From NCBI GenBank assembly GCA_905236495.1, contig CAJOPV010000161.1, positions 1-15,806 of the forward strand: a DNA stretch of 15,806 nucleotides, in the 5' to 3' direction. This document shows positions 1-6,243 of this stretch, piece by piece. A program made the position numbers and the translations under genes. Under the pieces are notes generated by a model. That model worked only from the letters and a program-made list of their open reading frames with translations. It was not told where the DNA came from and searched no databases. This DNA comes from an uncultured Christensenellaceae bacterium. Its GTDB lineage: Bacteria; Bacillota; Clostridia; Christensenellales; Aristaeellaceae. Within the stretch, counting starts at the first letter, position 1. The number at the start of each line of letters is the position of its first letter.

Positions 1-65
1 CGGATGGTGGCGTTCAGGCCGGGGCAGTCGCCCCCGCTGGTGAGGATGCCGATTCTGCGTTTCAT
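1..65 (-). CDS. pfkA: 6-phosphofructokinase, N-terminal fragment (cut by window edge)
   Basis: Only the first 21 codons lie in the window. They begin MKRRIGILTSGG and continue DCPGLNATI, which is the nucleotide-binding start of the phosphofructokinase family (fructose 6-phosphate to fructose 1,6-bisphosphate, glycolysis, cytoplasm). The start at 65 is fixed by a perfect AAGGAGG ending eight bases upstream (at 74). The GGDCPGLNA form, rather than GGDAPGMNA of classical E. coli-type PfkA, resembles the group III enzymes, which include pyrophosphate-dependent members. The residues that decide ATP versus PPi use lie outside the window. It follows the DUF853 ATPase gene on the same strand with a gap of 105 bases, so it may be cotranscribed. 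No clear promoter was seen in that gap, only a 6-bp hairpin (95-100 with 110-115). Confidence 0.85.
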   Translation of the reverse strand, partial: MKRRIGILTSGGDCPGLNATI

Positions 66-170
66 GGTGTTGCCTCCTTATGCATATCCTGATTCCTTTG
101 GTTTTTCATCAAAGGATGGGTTCCGCCTATCCGGTTTTCCGCCTCATCACCGCCTTTGGCGATCAAGAGC

Positions 171-1799
171 TTACCTTCTCTTTTTCCTGTTGAGGCCCAG
201 GATGCCCAGCAGCCCCCTGCCGAGTTCCCGGCCCAGCTCCCTTCCCGCGCCGTTGACGGCGGAGGTGGCAAAGGAATCCAGCAGCTGCTCCGCCTTCGTC
301 ATTTCGCTGCGCTTCTTGGCGGGCTTTTTCGCCGGGGACGCGGGCTTGCTTTCCGCTGCCGGGGCCGAGATTTCCGCCTGCACCGGCACGGGATATTCTG
401 TCGCCGGAGGATGGAGGAAGGCGGACAGGGTGGGGATAGGCCGATCCTCGTACTGCCCGCTTTCCGGGTTATATACCTTGAAATACGTCACCTGCGGGGC
501 CGCTGTTTCGGCGGGGGCAGCCTGCCCGGAGAGCGCCTCCCAAGCGCTTTCCCGGTCAAAGGCGGCGTCGTACTGGCCTCCCACCGGGTCGGCGGCGAGC
601 ATGGCGGCTCGCAGTTCTTCGGAAATGGCGCCGATATGGGATTGAGGCGGCAGGATGGTGGCCCTGCGCACCAGATCGGGGGTGCCGTCAGCCTGGAGGA
701 AGGAAAGCAGCGCCTCCCCTGTCGCCAATTCGCTGATGGCCTGCTGGGTATCGAAGGCCGGGTTCTGCCGGAAAGTCTGGGCTGCGGCCCGGACGGTCTT
801 CTGCTCCTGGGGCGTAAAAGCCCGCAGGGCATGCTGCACCCGGTTGGACAGCTGGGACAGCACGGAGGAGGGCACGTCGGCGGGGCTCTGGGTGACGAAA
901 TACACCCCCACCCCTTTGGAGCGGATCAGGCGCACCGTCTGCTCGATGCGCTCCAGCAGCGCCTTGGGGCAGCCGTCAAAAAGCAGGTGGGCTTCGTCAA
1001 AGAAAAACACCATCCGGGGCAGGGGCGCGTCCCCCCGCTCGGGCAGAAGCTCGTACAATTCCCCCAGCAGCCACAGCATGAACACGGCGTACATCTGAGG
1101 CCGGAGGAACAGCCGATCCGCCGCCAGGATATTCACAGCGCCCTGCCCGTCCTCATCCTGAACAAGCCAGTCGTTCAGGTCCAGGGCCGGTTCCCCGAAA
1201 AAGGCCGCCGCCCCCTGATCCTCCAGGATGGCGATGGCGCGCTGGATGGCCCCCACCGTGGATTTGGCAATGTGCCCGTAATTCAGGGTGTATTGCTTGG
1301 CGTTTTCCCCCACGTAGGCCAGCATGGCCTTTAAGTCTTTGAGGTCGATCAGCAGCAGGTTTTCATCGTCCGCGATGCGGAACACCATGTGCATGACCCC
1401 GGTCTGGGTCTCGTTCAGGGAAAGCATCCGGGATAGAAGCAGCGGCCCCATTTCGCTGACCGTGGCGCGGATGGGGTGCCCCGCCTCTCCATACACGTCC
1501 CAGAAGGTGACGGGGCAGCCCCGGAAGGGGAAGCGCTCCACGCCGCAGGCCTTGAGCCGATCCCTGATCTTGTCATTGATCTCCCCCGGCTTGCACAGGC
1601 CCGCCAGATCGCCCTTGACATCCGCCAGGAACACCGGCACCCCCAGCTGGGAAAATCCCTCCGCCAGCACCTGCAGCGTCACCGTTTTTCCCGTGCCCGT
1701 GGCCCCGGCAATCAGGCCGTGCCGGTTCGCCATGGCAGGCAGCAGACAGACCGGCCCCTCCTGCGCCGTGCCTACATGGATTCTCTGATCGGATAGCAT
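171..1799 (-). CDS. HerA/YjgR-type ATPase (DUF853 family)
   Basis: A 542-residue P-loop ATPase of the HerA-FtsK group, DUF853 (E. coli YjgR type, about 500 residues). Residue numbers are from the chosen start. Walker A GATGTGKT is at 32-39, followed by FLADVKGDLAGL, typical of this family. Walker B VFFFDEAH is at 264-271 and a TQSP motif at 303-306. An Ala/Pro/Lys-rich linker (SPAKKPAKK) precedes the C-terminal GRELGRELGRGLLG tail, which resembles the YjgR end. The upstream ATG at 1820 has no ribosome site. The ATG at 1799 has AAGGAG at 1809-1814, nine bases away, so 1799 is preferred. No membrane segment is visible, so it is cytoplasmic. The family's cellular role is poorly defined; DNA or nucleoprotein handling is inferred from the HerA fold. 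Good confidence in family, low in function. Confidence 0.88.
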   Translation of the reverse strand: MLSDQRIHVGTAQEGPVCLLPAMANRHGLIAGATGTGKTVTLQVLAEGFSQLGVPVFLADVKGDLAGLCKPGEINDKIRDRLKACGVERFPFRGCPVTFWDVYGEAGHPIRATVSEMGPLLLSRMLSLNETQTGVMHMVFRIADDENLLLIDLKDLKAMLAYVGENAKQYTLNYGHIAKSTVGAIQRAIAILEDQGAAAFFGEPALDLNDWLVQDEDGQGAVNILAADRLFLRPQMYAVFMLWLLGELYELLPERGDAPLPRMVFFFDEAHLLFDGCPKALLERIEQTVRLIRSKGVGVYFVTQSPADVPSSVLSQLSNRVQHALRAFTPQEQKTVRAAAQTFRQNPAFDTQQAISELATGEALLSFLQADGTPDLVRRATILPPQSHIGAISEELRAAMLAADPVGGQYDAAFDRESAWEALSGQAAPAETAAPQVTYFKVYNPESGQYEDRPIPTLSAFLHPPATEYPVPVQAEISAPAAESKPASPAKKPAKKRSEMTKAEQLLDSFATSAVNGAGRELGRELGRGLLGILGLNRKKRR

Positions 1800-1863
1800 T
1801 TGCGATTGCTCCTTTACCATGATCTATGAATTGTTTTCATCCGGGCCTGCGGAAAGAAGATCG

Positions 1864-1883
1864 CCCGTCACGGCTGTGACGGG
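1864..1883 (-). terminator. Hairpin downstream of the split-barrel gene
   Basis: Perfect 8-bp inverted repeat CCCGTCAC / GTGACGGG with a 4-base loop, lying 24 bases beyond the stop codon at 1907 and before the ATPase gene. On the minus strand it is followed by CGATCTTCTTTCC, pyrimidine-rich but not a clean U tract. It could be a weak terminator or an mRNA 3' stabiliser. Confidence 0.5.
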
Positions 1884-1906
1884 AACACACCGGGCGCTCA
1901 AATCCA

Positions 1907-2383
1907 TCAGGTCTTTCCGTCAGCAGCATTGTACCCGTTTTCAAATTGCTTGCCCTGATCGTATGCCTCGATCTCAGCGGCTGATAGATCGCCTTTTCCA
2001 TCGTAGCGATAAAAGCGTCCGCTTTCAGCTATGAACTCAAGAATGCAGTAATCCTCATCTTCGACCCCTTTGGGATAGTACTTTTCATCCCCCTCATTCC
2101 AAAGGAGCTCTCTGTACGCCCTGTCAAAATGTGCCGCAACGCTCCCGAATAAGCAAAGCCCCTCAAACGCCGAATCGTCAGAAAAATACAGGCAGGCATT
2201 CCCGTTCTTGCGCAGGCTCTGCACATGGGCTGAGCTTGTATTTGTTGAGATCAGATGCCGGCCCAGTCCTTTGTGCCATACGCAAAACACCCTGCGCACA
2301 TTCTGCCTACCCGATTCATCCGTATAACCGATTGCTGCAAAAAGAGAACGATTGACAAGCTCCATCATCTCATCCTTTGTCAA
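1907..2383 (-). CDS. Pyridoxamine 5'-phosphate oxidase-like FMN-binding split-barrel protein
   Basis: A 158-residue protein of the pyridoxamine 5'-phosphate oxidase-like split-barrel family. The family usually binds FMN, F420 or haem, and small members like this are seldom true PNPOx enzymes. Visible family features are an N-terminal helix (TKDEMMELVNRS), a first strand pair (FAAIGYTD, then VRRVFCVWHKG), the LISTNTSSAHVQSLRKN segment where the ligand phosphate is normally held, and NACLYFSDD. The start is TTG at 2383, supported by GGAGG eight bases upstream; no ATG nearby has a better site. Codon use differs from the neighbours, with many AT-ending or rare codons (TTA, CTA, AGA, ACA, GCA, GGA) and G+C near 50% by eye, which suggests recent acquisition. 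Substrate unknown. It could be a flavin reductase-like or general stress protein. Confidence 0.8.
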   Translation of the reverse strand: MTKDEMMELVNRSLFAAIGYTDESGRQNVRRVFCVWHKGLGRHLISTNTSSAHVQSLRKNGNACLYFSDDSAFEGLCLFGSVAAHFDRAYRELLWNEGDEKYYPKGVEDEDYCILEFIAESGRFYRYDGKGDLSAAEIEAYDQGKQFENGYNAADGKT

Positions 2384-2462
2384 GGCTTCTCCCTCCGTAA
2401 ATACCGATTTCCGTCGGCCTGATTCGGCTGCCGCTTTCTGATGCGTCCGCTCCGCATCGTAC

Positions 2463-3617
2463 TCAGGCCCATCCGGCCTCTTTACAAAGGTCTTGATACA
2501 CCACCGCCGTCGCCATGGCGCTGATGCCCTCGCCCCGGCCCTCGAAGCCCATATGCTCCGTGGTGGTGGCCTTGACGGATACCTGCCCCGCCGGGATCAG
2601 AAGGGCTTTGGCGATCTTTTCCCGCATTTGGGGGATATAGGGGGCCAGCTTGGGGGCCTGGGCGATGATCGTCACATCCACGCTGCCGATGGAAAAACCG
2701 GCGCTTTCGATGACCCGCCGGGCCTCGGAAAGCAGGATGAGGGAGGAAATATCCTTATATTTCATATCGCTGTCCGGGAACAGCTTGCCGATATCCCCCA
2801 GCGCCGCCGCGCCAAGCAATGCGTCCGTCAGGGCGTGGAGGGCCGCGTCAGCATCGCTGTGGCCCAGCAACCCCTTTTCATAGGGGATCTTTACGCCCCC
2901 CAGCCATAATTCCCTGTTTTCCGCCAGCCGGTGAGCGTCGTAGCCGGTGCCCACCCGAGGCGTCAGCATGCTCCTGCCCATGCGCAGATCCTCCGGGGAT
3001 GTGAGTTTGATGTTATCGTAGCCGCCCAGCACCAGACGGACCGAATGCCCAGCGGCCTCCATCAGCGCCGCGTCGTCGGTGCAGCGGGCGGCGACCGTTT
3101 CATGGGCAAGGATCAGATCCCGGATCAAAAAGCCCTGGGGGGTCTGCATCTGCCACAGCTCCCGCCGGTCCAGCGTCTCCAGCACCAGGCCGTTTTCATC
3201 CGCTTTCTTGATGGTATCCCGGGCGGGCACAGCCGCAACCCCGCTGCCATAGCGCTCCACGCTGTCCAGCACCCGGCGGATGATTTCCTGCGTCACGAAG
3301 GGCCGGGCCCCGTCATGGATGAGGGCGACATCCCCATCCGGCGGCAGCGCCCGAAGCCCTGCCAGGGCCGAGGCCTGCCGGTCCTCTCCTCCGGGCACCA
3401 CCGAAAGGGGTGAAAGCCCCCAATCGGACAGGACCTGCCCAAAAAGCGCCTCTTCCCCGGCCCGGGTCACCAGCACGGCGCCCCGGACCAGCCCCTGAAA
3501 CGCCCGGAAGCAGCGCACGATGGCGGGCACGCTCCCGATCCTCAGCAGCGTTTTATTCTCTCTGGCTCCCATGCGGCTGCCGCTGCCGCCGCAGAGGATG
3601 ACGGCGTAGGCGTTCAT
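2463..3617 (-). CDS. ispDF: Bifunctional IspD-IspF (MEP cytidylyltransferase / MECDP synthase)
   Basis: A 384-residue fusion covering two non-consecutive steps of the MEP isoprenoid pathway. IspD (about 1-218) makes CDP-methylerythritol from MEP and CTP. It shows the nucleotide loop LCGGSGSRMG (8-17) with K22, HDGARPFV (101-108), MQTPQGF (157-163), DDAALME (181-187) and NIKLTSPED (202-210). IspF (about 219-384) forms the 2,4-cyclodiphosphate. It shows RVGTGYDAHR (221-230, metal ligands D227 and H229), GHSDADAALHALTDALLG (252-269, ligand H253), FPDSD (280-284) and TTTEHMGFEGRGEG (351-364). The start at 3617 has GGAGG seven bases upstream, inside the end of the DUF4364 gene, and overlaps that gene by ATGA, so translation is probably coupled. 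IspE, the step between these two, is not in the window. Confidence 0.96.
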   Translation of the reverse strand: MNAYAVILCGGSGSRMGARENKTLLRIGSVPAIVRCFRAFQGLVRGAVLVTRAGEEALFGQVLSDWGLSPLSVVPGGEDRQASALAGLRALPPDGDVALIHDGARPFVTQEIIRRVLDSVERYGSGVAAVPARDTIKKADENGLVLETLDRRELWQMQTPQGFLIRDLILAHETVAARCTDDAALMEAAGHSVRLVLGGYDNIKLTSPEDLRMGRSMLTPRVGTGYDAHRLAENRELWLGGVKIPYEKGLLGHSDADAALHALTDALLGAAALGDIGKLFPDSDMKYKDISSLILLSEARRVIESAGFSIGSVDVTIIAQAPKLAPYIPQMREKIAKALLIPAGQVSVKATTTEHMGFEGRGEGISAMATAVVYQDLCKEAGWA

Positions 3618-4153
3618 GGCTCGTCCTCCGAAAGCAGGCGGATCACCGCGCCATATATTTCCGCCGCCCGGTCAGGCCAGCGGCGGGCGATCTGGGCCGC
3701 CAGTTCCCGGGTGGGCAATGTCAGTTTCACGGTCATCAGGGGCCTGTCCCCCTCCGACGCCTCCAGCACCGCTTCGTATTCCCCCTGCCGGTTCATAGCG
3801 ACCTGCCCGTGGCTCTGGGCCTCCCGCCGGAAGCGGGATTGCCATTCGGCCCCCGTTTCCTCCAGCAGGTTTTTCACGCTGGCAGGCACCCGCCCGCCAA
3901 ACAGGGCCAGGGCCTCCCGCCCCGCCTCGGTCAATTCGTAGCGGAAGCCCGACCGGGCCTGGCTCCTTGCCGCCTGGCCCTGATCGCACAGCTCGTTCAA
4001 GACGAACATCATATCAAAATAATTCATTAAATCATGCTCAAACAGGAATTGCAGCAGCTGCAATTCCGTGCAGGGCCCGAAACGATCCAGGCACGCAAGC
4101 ACGATCAGCTTTTGTTCCTGTTCCGGGGCGCGGGGCGGGGGCTGAAGCTTCAT
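3614..4153 (-). CDS. DUF4364 family winged-helix protein
   Basis: A 179-residue protein matching DUF4364, a Firmicutes family with an N-terminal winged helix. The HTH-like part (about 12-80) contains EQKLIVLACLDRFGPCTEL, then the family-typical NYFDMMFVLNELCDQG, and a wing ending YELTEAGREAL. The C-terminal part (about 95-175) is a mixed alpha/beta region with the strand pair MNRQGEYEAVLEAS and MTVKLTLPTRELA. The start is set at 4153, where GGAGG stands six bases upstream; a longer frame back to 4207 has no ribosome site and would run through the promoter. It is first in a two-gene unit with ispDF, overlapping by ATGA. DNA binding is inferred from the fold; no target is known. The coupling with isoprenoid synthesis is noted but unexplained. 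Confidence 0.85.
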   Translation of the reverse strand: MKLQPPPRAPEQEQKLIVLACLDRFGPCTELQLLQFLFEHDLMNYFDMMFVLNELCDQGQAARSQARSGFRYELTEAGREALALFGGRVPASVKNLLEETGAEWQSRFRREAQSHGQVAMNRQGEYEAVLEASEGDRPLMTVKLTLPTRELAAQIARRWPDRAAEIYGAVIRLLSEDEP

Positions 4154-4187
4154 TCTGGGCCTCCATTCGTCTATCGGTCGGTATGTT

Positions 4188-4217
4188 ATTCTAAGCGAAA
4201 ATGCCAAAATCCTGCAA
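4188..4217 (-). promoter_or_regulatory. Promoter for DUF4364-ispDF
   Basis: On the minus strand, TTGCAG (4217-4212), an 18-base spacer and TAGAAT (4193-4188) stand 35 bases upstream of the chosen start at 4153. This is a fair sigma-70/SigA match and agrees with the start choice. It is back-to-back with the padR promoter. Confidence 0.65.
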
Positions 4218-4253
4218 AATCCCGGCCACGGGAAAGATTTTCATGCCCGCAGG

Positions 4254-4280
4254 AAAATAATATTATTTTTTTAAAATAAT
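4254..4280. repeat. AT-only palindrome cluster upstream of the padR promoter
   Basis: A stretch made only of A and T. It contains the perfect 16-base palindrome AAAATAATATTATTTT (4254-4269), whose right half pairs again with AAAATAAT at 4273-4280. It ends three bases before the -35 box at 4283, the place of an UP element for RNA polymerase alpha subunits. It stands out sharply in a GC-rich genome. A second regulator site is an alternative. Confidence 0.6.
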
Positions 4281-4282
4281 GC

Positions 4283-4311
4283 TTGACATATAATACTATG
4301 TGTTGTATTAT
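4283..4311 (+). promoter_or_regulatory. Strong sigma-A promoter of the padR operon
   Basis: TTGACA (4283-4288, perfect -35), a 17-base spacer, and TATTAT (4306-4311, one mismatch to TATAAT). The padR start codon is at 4334, leaving a very short leader of about 15 bases that holds only the ribosome site. This is the best promoter in the window. Confidence 0.85.
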
Positions 4312-4313
4312 AT
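4288..4313. promoter_or_regulatory. Probable PadR operator (9-bp inverted repeat in the promoter)
   Basis: ATATAATAC (4288-4296) and GTATTATAT (4305-4313) form a perfect 9-bp inverted repeat with an 8-base centre. The left arm sits in the promoter spacer and the right arm covers the -10 box, so a bound dimer would block RNA polymerase. PadR-family dimers are known to bind AT-rich dyads of this size at their own promoters. Autorepression by the gene just downstream is an inference from that and from position. Confidence 0.7.
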
Positions 4314-4333
4314 TGCGCGGAGGTGAGGATCGC

Positions 4334-4657
4334 ATGGAAGCGCAGATGAAGCGAGGCATGGTGGAAGCGTGCATCCTGTCGCTGCTGACGAGGGGAGATT
4401 CCTACGGGTATCAGCTGATCAAGGATATCGCGCCCATCCTGGAGCTTTCCGAATCCACGCTGTACCCGGTGCTGCGCCGCCTGGAAGCGGCGGAGAGCCT
4501 GACGGTGTATTCCGTGGAGCATAACGGACGGCTGCGGAAATATTACGCCATTACCGACGGGGGCCGGCGAAAGATCGCCGATTTCCTCAGCGAGTGGGCG
4601 GACGTAAAAAAGGCGTACGATTTCATCGTGGGGGTGAACGGCGATGCCCAGCCCTAA
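4334..4657 (+). CDS. PadR family transcriptional regulator
   Basis: A 107-residue one-domain PadR regulator. After KRGMVEACILSLL (6-18) comes the family signature GDSYGYQLIKDI (21-32), then the recognition helix SESTLYPVLRRLE, and the wing with RLRKYYAITDGGRRK. A short C-terminal helix (about 82-100) would dimerise. The start at 4334 is preferred because GGAGG stands about 10 bases upstream and the family starts there; the frame back to the TTG at 4283 would run through the promoter. It heads a plus-strand operon with a small ORF and the HAAS/DUF4097 protein, a pairing often seen in Firmicutes. It is probably autoregulated through the repeat at 4288-4313. The ligand or signal is unknown. Confidence 0.93.
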   Translation: MEAQMKRGMVEACILSLLTRGDSYGYQLIKDIAPILELSESTLYPVLRRLEAAESLTVYSVEHNGRLRKYYAITDGGRRKIADFLSEWADVKKAYDFIVGVNGDAQP

Positions 4658-4805
4658 GGAAAAGCGGCACCCCTCCTTCCCCGGCTGGCAGGAGGGGATC
4701 GGGATGAACCGGGTGGTTCATCAATGGGAACACGGGCTGTTCACAGACTGGATGATGCTGGGATTGCCACATTTCCCCTGCGGGAAAAACAAGGAGGATG
4801 ATTGA
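4644..4805 (+). CDS. Possible 53-residue protein between padR and the HAAS/DUF4097 gene
   Basis: A short frame beginning MPSPKEKRHPSFPGW and ending CGKNKEDD. It starts inside padR (14-base overlap), and its TGA is one base before the next ATG (TGATATG), an arrangement typical of translational coupling. A purine-rich GGGGGTGA lies about six bases upstream of the ATG. The product is rich in Trp, His, Pro and Met and has no signal peptide or membrane helix. I do not recognise a family. It may be a real small protein, or a frame that only keeps ribosomes moving to the next gene. Confidence 0.35.
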   Translation: MPSPKEKRHPSFPGWQEGIGMNRVVHQWEHGLFTDWMMLGLPHFPCGKNKEDD

Positions 4806-4806
4806 T

Positions 4807-6153
4807 ATGACCCGGAAAGAATATATGCAGCGCCTGGCAAACGCCCTTTCTCCCCTGCCGGAAAAGACCCGGGAAGCGGCGCTGGTTTTCTGCCAGGAAA
4901 TGCTGGATGACCGCATGGAGGACGGCATGGACGAGGAAGCCGCCGTCGCCGCTATGGAAAGCCCCGAAACCCTGGCCCTGCGGCTGGGGGGCGAAATGAA
5001 CGAGCCCATCGACATGGGCAATCTGAAGCTGCCCAACCGGGAGGATTACCTGGAATTCGCCCGGCTGTCGGACGAAGCGCTGGAAGGCGTGGAAAAGGCC
5101 CTGGAGCATGCTAAAGCCCCTGCCCGGCCCCCGGAAGAAAAGGCCGCCCCGCAGGAAGCGGAGCAGCCTGAGCAGACCGGCTGCGTGCCGGATATGGGCG
5201 AAATCATGCGCCAGGCCATGGAAGCGGCCCGGCAGGGCATCGAGATGGGGCAGAAAGCCATGCGGGAGGCCATGGATTCCGTGCAGGAAGCCAAGCCCGC
5301 CGGCTCCTTCGGCAATCTGGAGCAGCGGACGCTGACCTGCAGCGCGGACGCCCTGCGCGGCGTGCGCCTGACCTGCGGCAATATGCCGGTGGTTGTGCGG
5401 CCCTGCTCGGGGAACACCGCCGCCCTCACCTATTACACCAGCCCGGAGGAGCCCTATCAGGCCCGGGTGGAGAACGGCGAACTGATCCTGGAAAAGCAGG
5501 GCGGCAAGGGCGGCTTCATTCAGACCATGTTCGGCAGCGGCTTCAAATTCCTGCTGCGCGGCGCGTCCCCCACGGTGGAGCTGGCCCTGCCCGTTCAGGC
5601 GCTGGTGGATTTAAGCGTGCATACCACCAACGGCTCCATCAAGGCAGGGGGCTTCCCCACCCTGTGCGCCGTCAGCGCCCAGACCAGCAACAGCCGCATC
5701 GAAATGAAGGAAATCACCTGTAAATCCATGCAGCTCAAATCCAGCAACGGGCGGCTGGTGATGGAGGAGGTAAAGGTAAAGCAAGCCCTCACCGCCGTCA
5801 CCAGCAATTCCCGGATCGAGGCCCATCAGGTGCGCGGCGGCGCGGAGATGACCCTGAAATCCTCCAACGGCGCTATCGAAATGCAGGATACCGCCTCCGC
5901 AGGCGCCCTCACCGCCGTTACCAGCAACGGGCATATCAAGGTGGAAAACGTATCCGCCGCCGCCGTGACCCTGAAAACCTCCAACGGCTCCGTTCGGGGC
6001 ACCCTGCCCGGCCGTCCCACCGATTACGCCATCGACAGCGGCACCTCCAACGGCAAAAATACCCTGCCCCGGCAGCAGCCCGGCGCAAAGCCCCTGTCCG
6101 TTCACACCAGCAACGGGAATATCGACGTAAGGTTCGAGGAGCAGCCGGTATGA
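4807..6153 (+). CDS. HAAS/DUF1700-like protein with C-terminal DUF4097 beta-solenoid
   Basis: A 448-residue protein. Residues 1-65 (RKEYMQRLANALSPL, then EEAAVAAMESPETLALRLG) resemble the helical HAAS/DUF1700 N-terminus that usually follows a PadR gene. Residues 100-125 are a Pro/Ala/Glu linker, and 130-165 an amphipathic helix rich in Met and Ala. From about 170 the chain is beta-rich and ends in nine copies of a TSNG-type turn with Asn at 275, 295, 314, 334, 354, 374, 393, 415 and 436, matching DUF4097 'putative adhesin' solenoids. No membrane helix or signal peptide is visible, unlike many HAAS/DUF1700 proteins. The start at 4807 has AAGGAGG nine bases upstream; the ATG at 4798 abuts that site and is rejected. 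It is likely co-expressed with padR. A role in envelope sensing or scaffolding is inference. Confidence 0.85.
   Translation: MTRKEYMQRLANALSPLPEKTREAALVFCQEMLDDRMEDGMDEEAAVAAMESPETLALRLGGEMNEPIDMGNLKLPNREDYLEFARLSDEALEGVEKALEHAKAPARPPEEKAAPQEAEQPEQTGCVPDMGEIMRQAMEAARQGIEMGQKAMREAMDSVQEAKPAGSFGNLEQRTLTCSADALRGVRLTCGNMPVVVRPCSGNTAALTYYTSPEEPYQARVENGELILEKQGGKGGFIQTMFGSGFKFLLRGASPTVELALPVQALVDLSVHTTNGSIKAGGFPTLCAVSAQTSNSRIEMKEITCKSMQLKSSNGRLVMEEVKVKQALTAVTSNSRIEAHQVRGGAEMTLKSSNGAIEMQDTASAGALTAVTSNGHIKVENVSAAAVTLKTSNGSVRGTLPGRPTDYAIDSGTSNGKNTLPRQQPGAKPLSVHTSNGNIDVRFEEQPV
5620..6120 (+). repeat. About 60-bp coding repeats (TSNG solenoid)
   Basis: Nine tandem units of 19-22 codons, each centred on a Thr/Ser-Ser-Asn-Gly/Ser turn, within the DUF4097-like domain. 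At DNA level the closest match is between units 120 bases apart: CTCACCGCCGTCACCAGCAA near 5788 recurs with one change near 5908. This points to duplication of a two-unit block. Confidence 0.8.
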
Positions 6154-6164
6154 CTGCTTCCGAT

Positions 6165-6237
6165 ATCAATTTGCCACCGTAAAAATGAGCGTTTCCGGGC
6201 AGACATGCCCGGAAACGCCATTTTACAGCAAATTGAT
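6165..6237. terminator. Large bidirectional hairpin between convergent genes
   Basis: Nested inverted repeats share one centre. The inner stem GCGTTTCCGGGCA / TGCCCGGAAACGC (6189-6201 with 6206-6218) has a 4-base loop. AAAATG / CATTTT (6182-6187 with 6219-6224) flanks it. The outer perfect 10-bp pair is ATCAATTTGC / GCAAATTGAT (6165-6174 with 6228-6237). Lying 11 bases after the plus-strand gene and about 60 after glgA, it should stop transcription from both sides. Confidence 0.8.
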
Positions 6238-6243
6238 GCTCTG

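Noticed and set aside
95..115. CCTTTG / CAAAGG hairpin upstream of pfkA, considered as a riboswitch or terminator
   Set aside because: Only six pairs, no conserved riboswitch feature in the 105-base gap, and no U tract.
1800..1820. Upstream ATG start for the DUF853 ATPase at 1820
   Set aside because: It has no ribosome site, and its first codons contain the AAGGAG that serves the ATG at 1799.
2440..2458. Hairpin GATGCG / CGCATC just after ispDF
   Set aside because: Six base pairs with a 7-base loop and no U tract; too weak to call a terminator.
4704..4721. Inverted repeat ATGAACC / GGTTCAT inside the 53-codon ORF
   Set aside because: No U tract follows and the operon continues with a coupled start, so it is unlikely to be a terminator.
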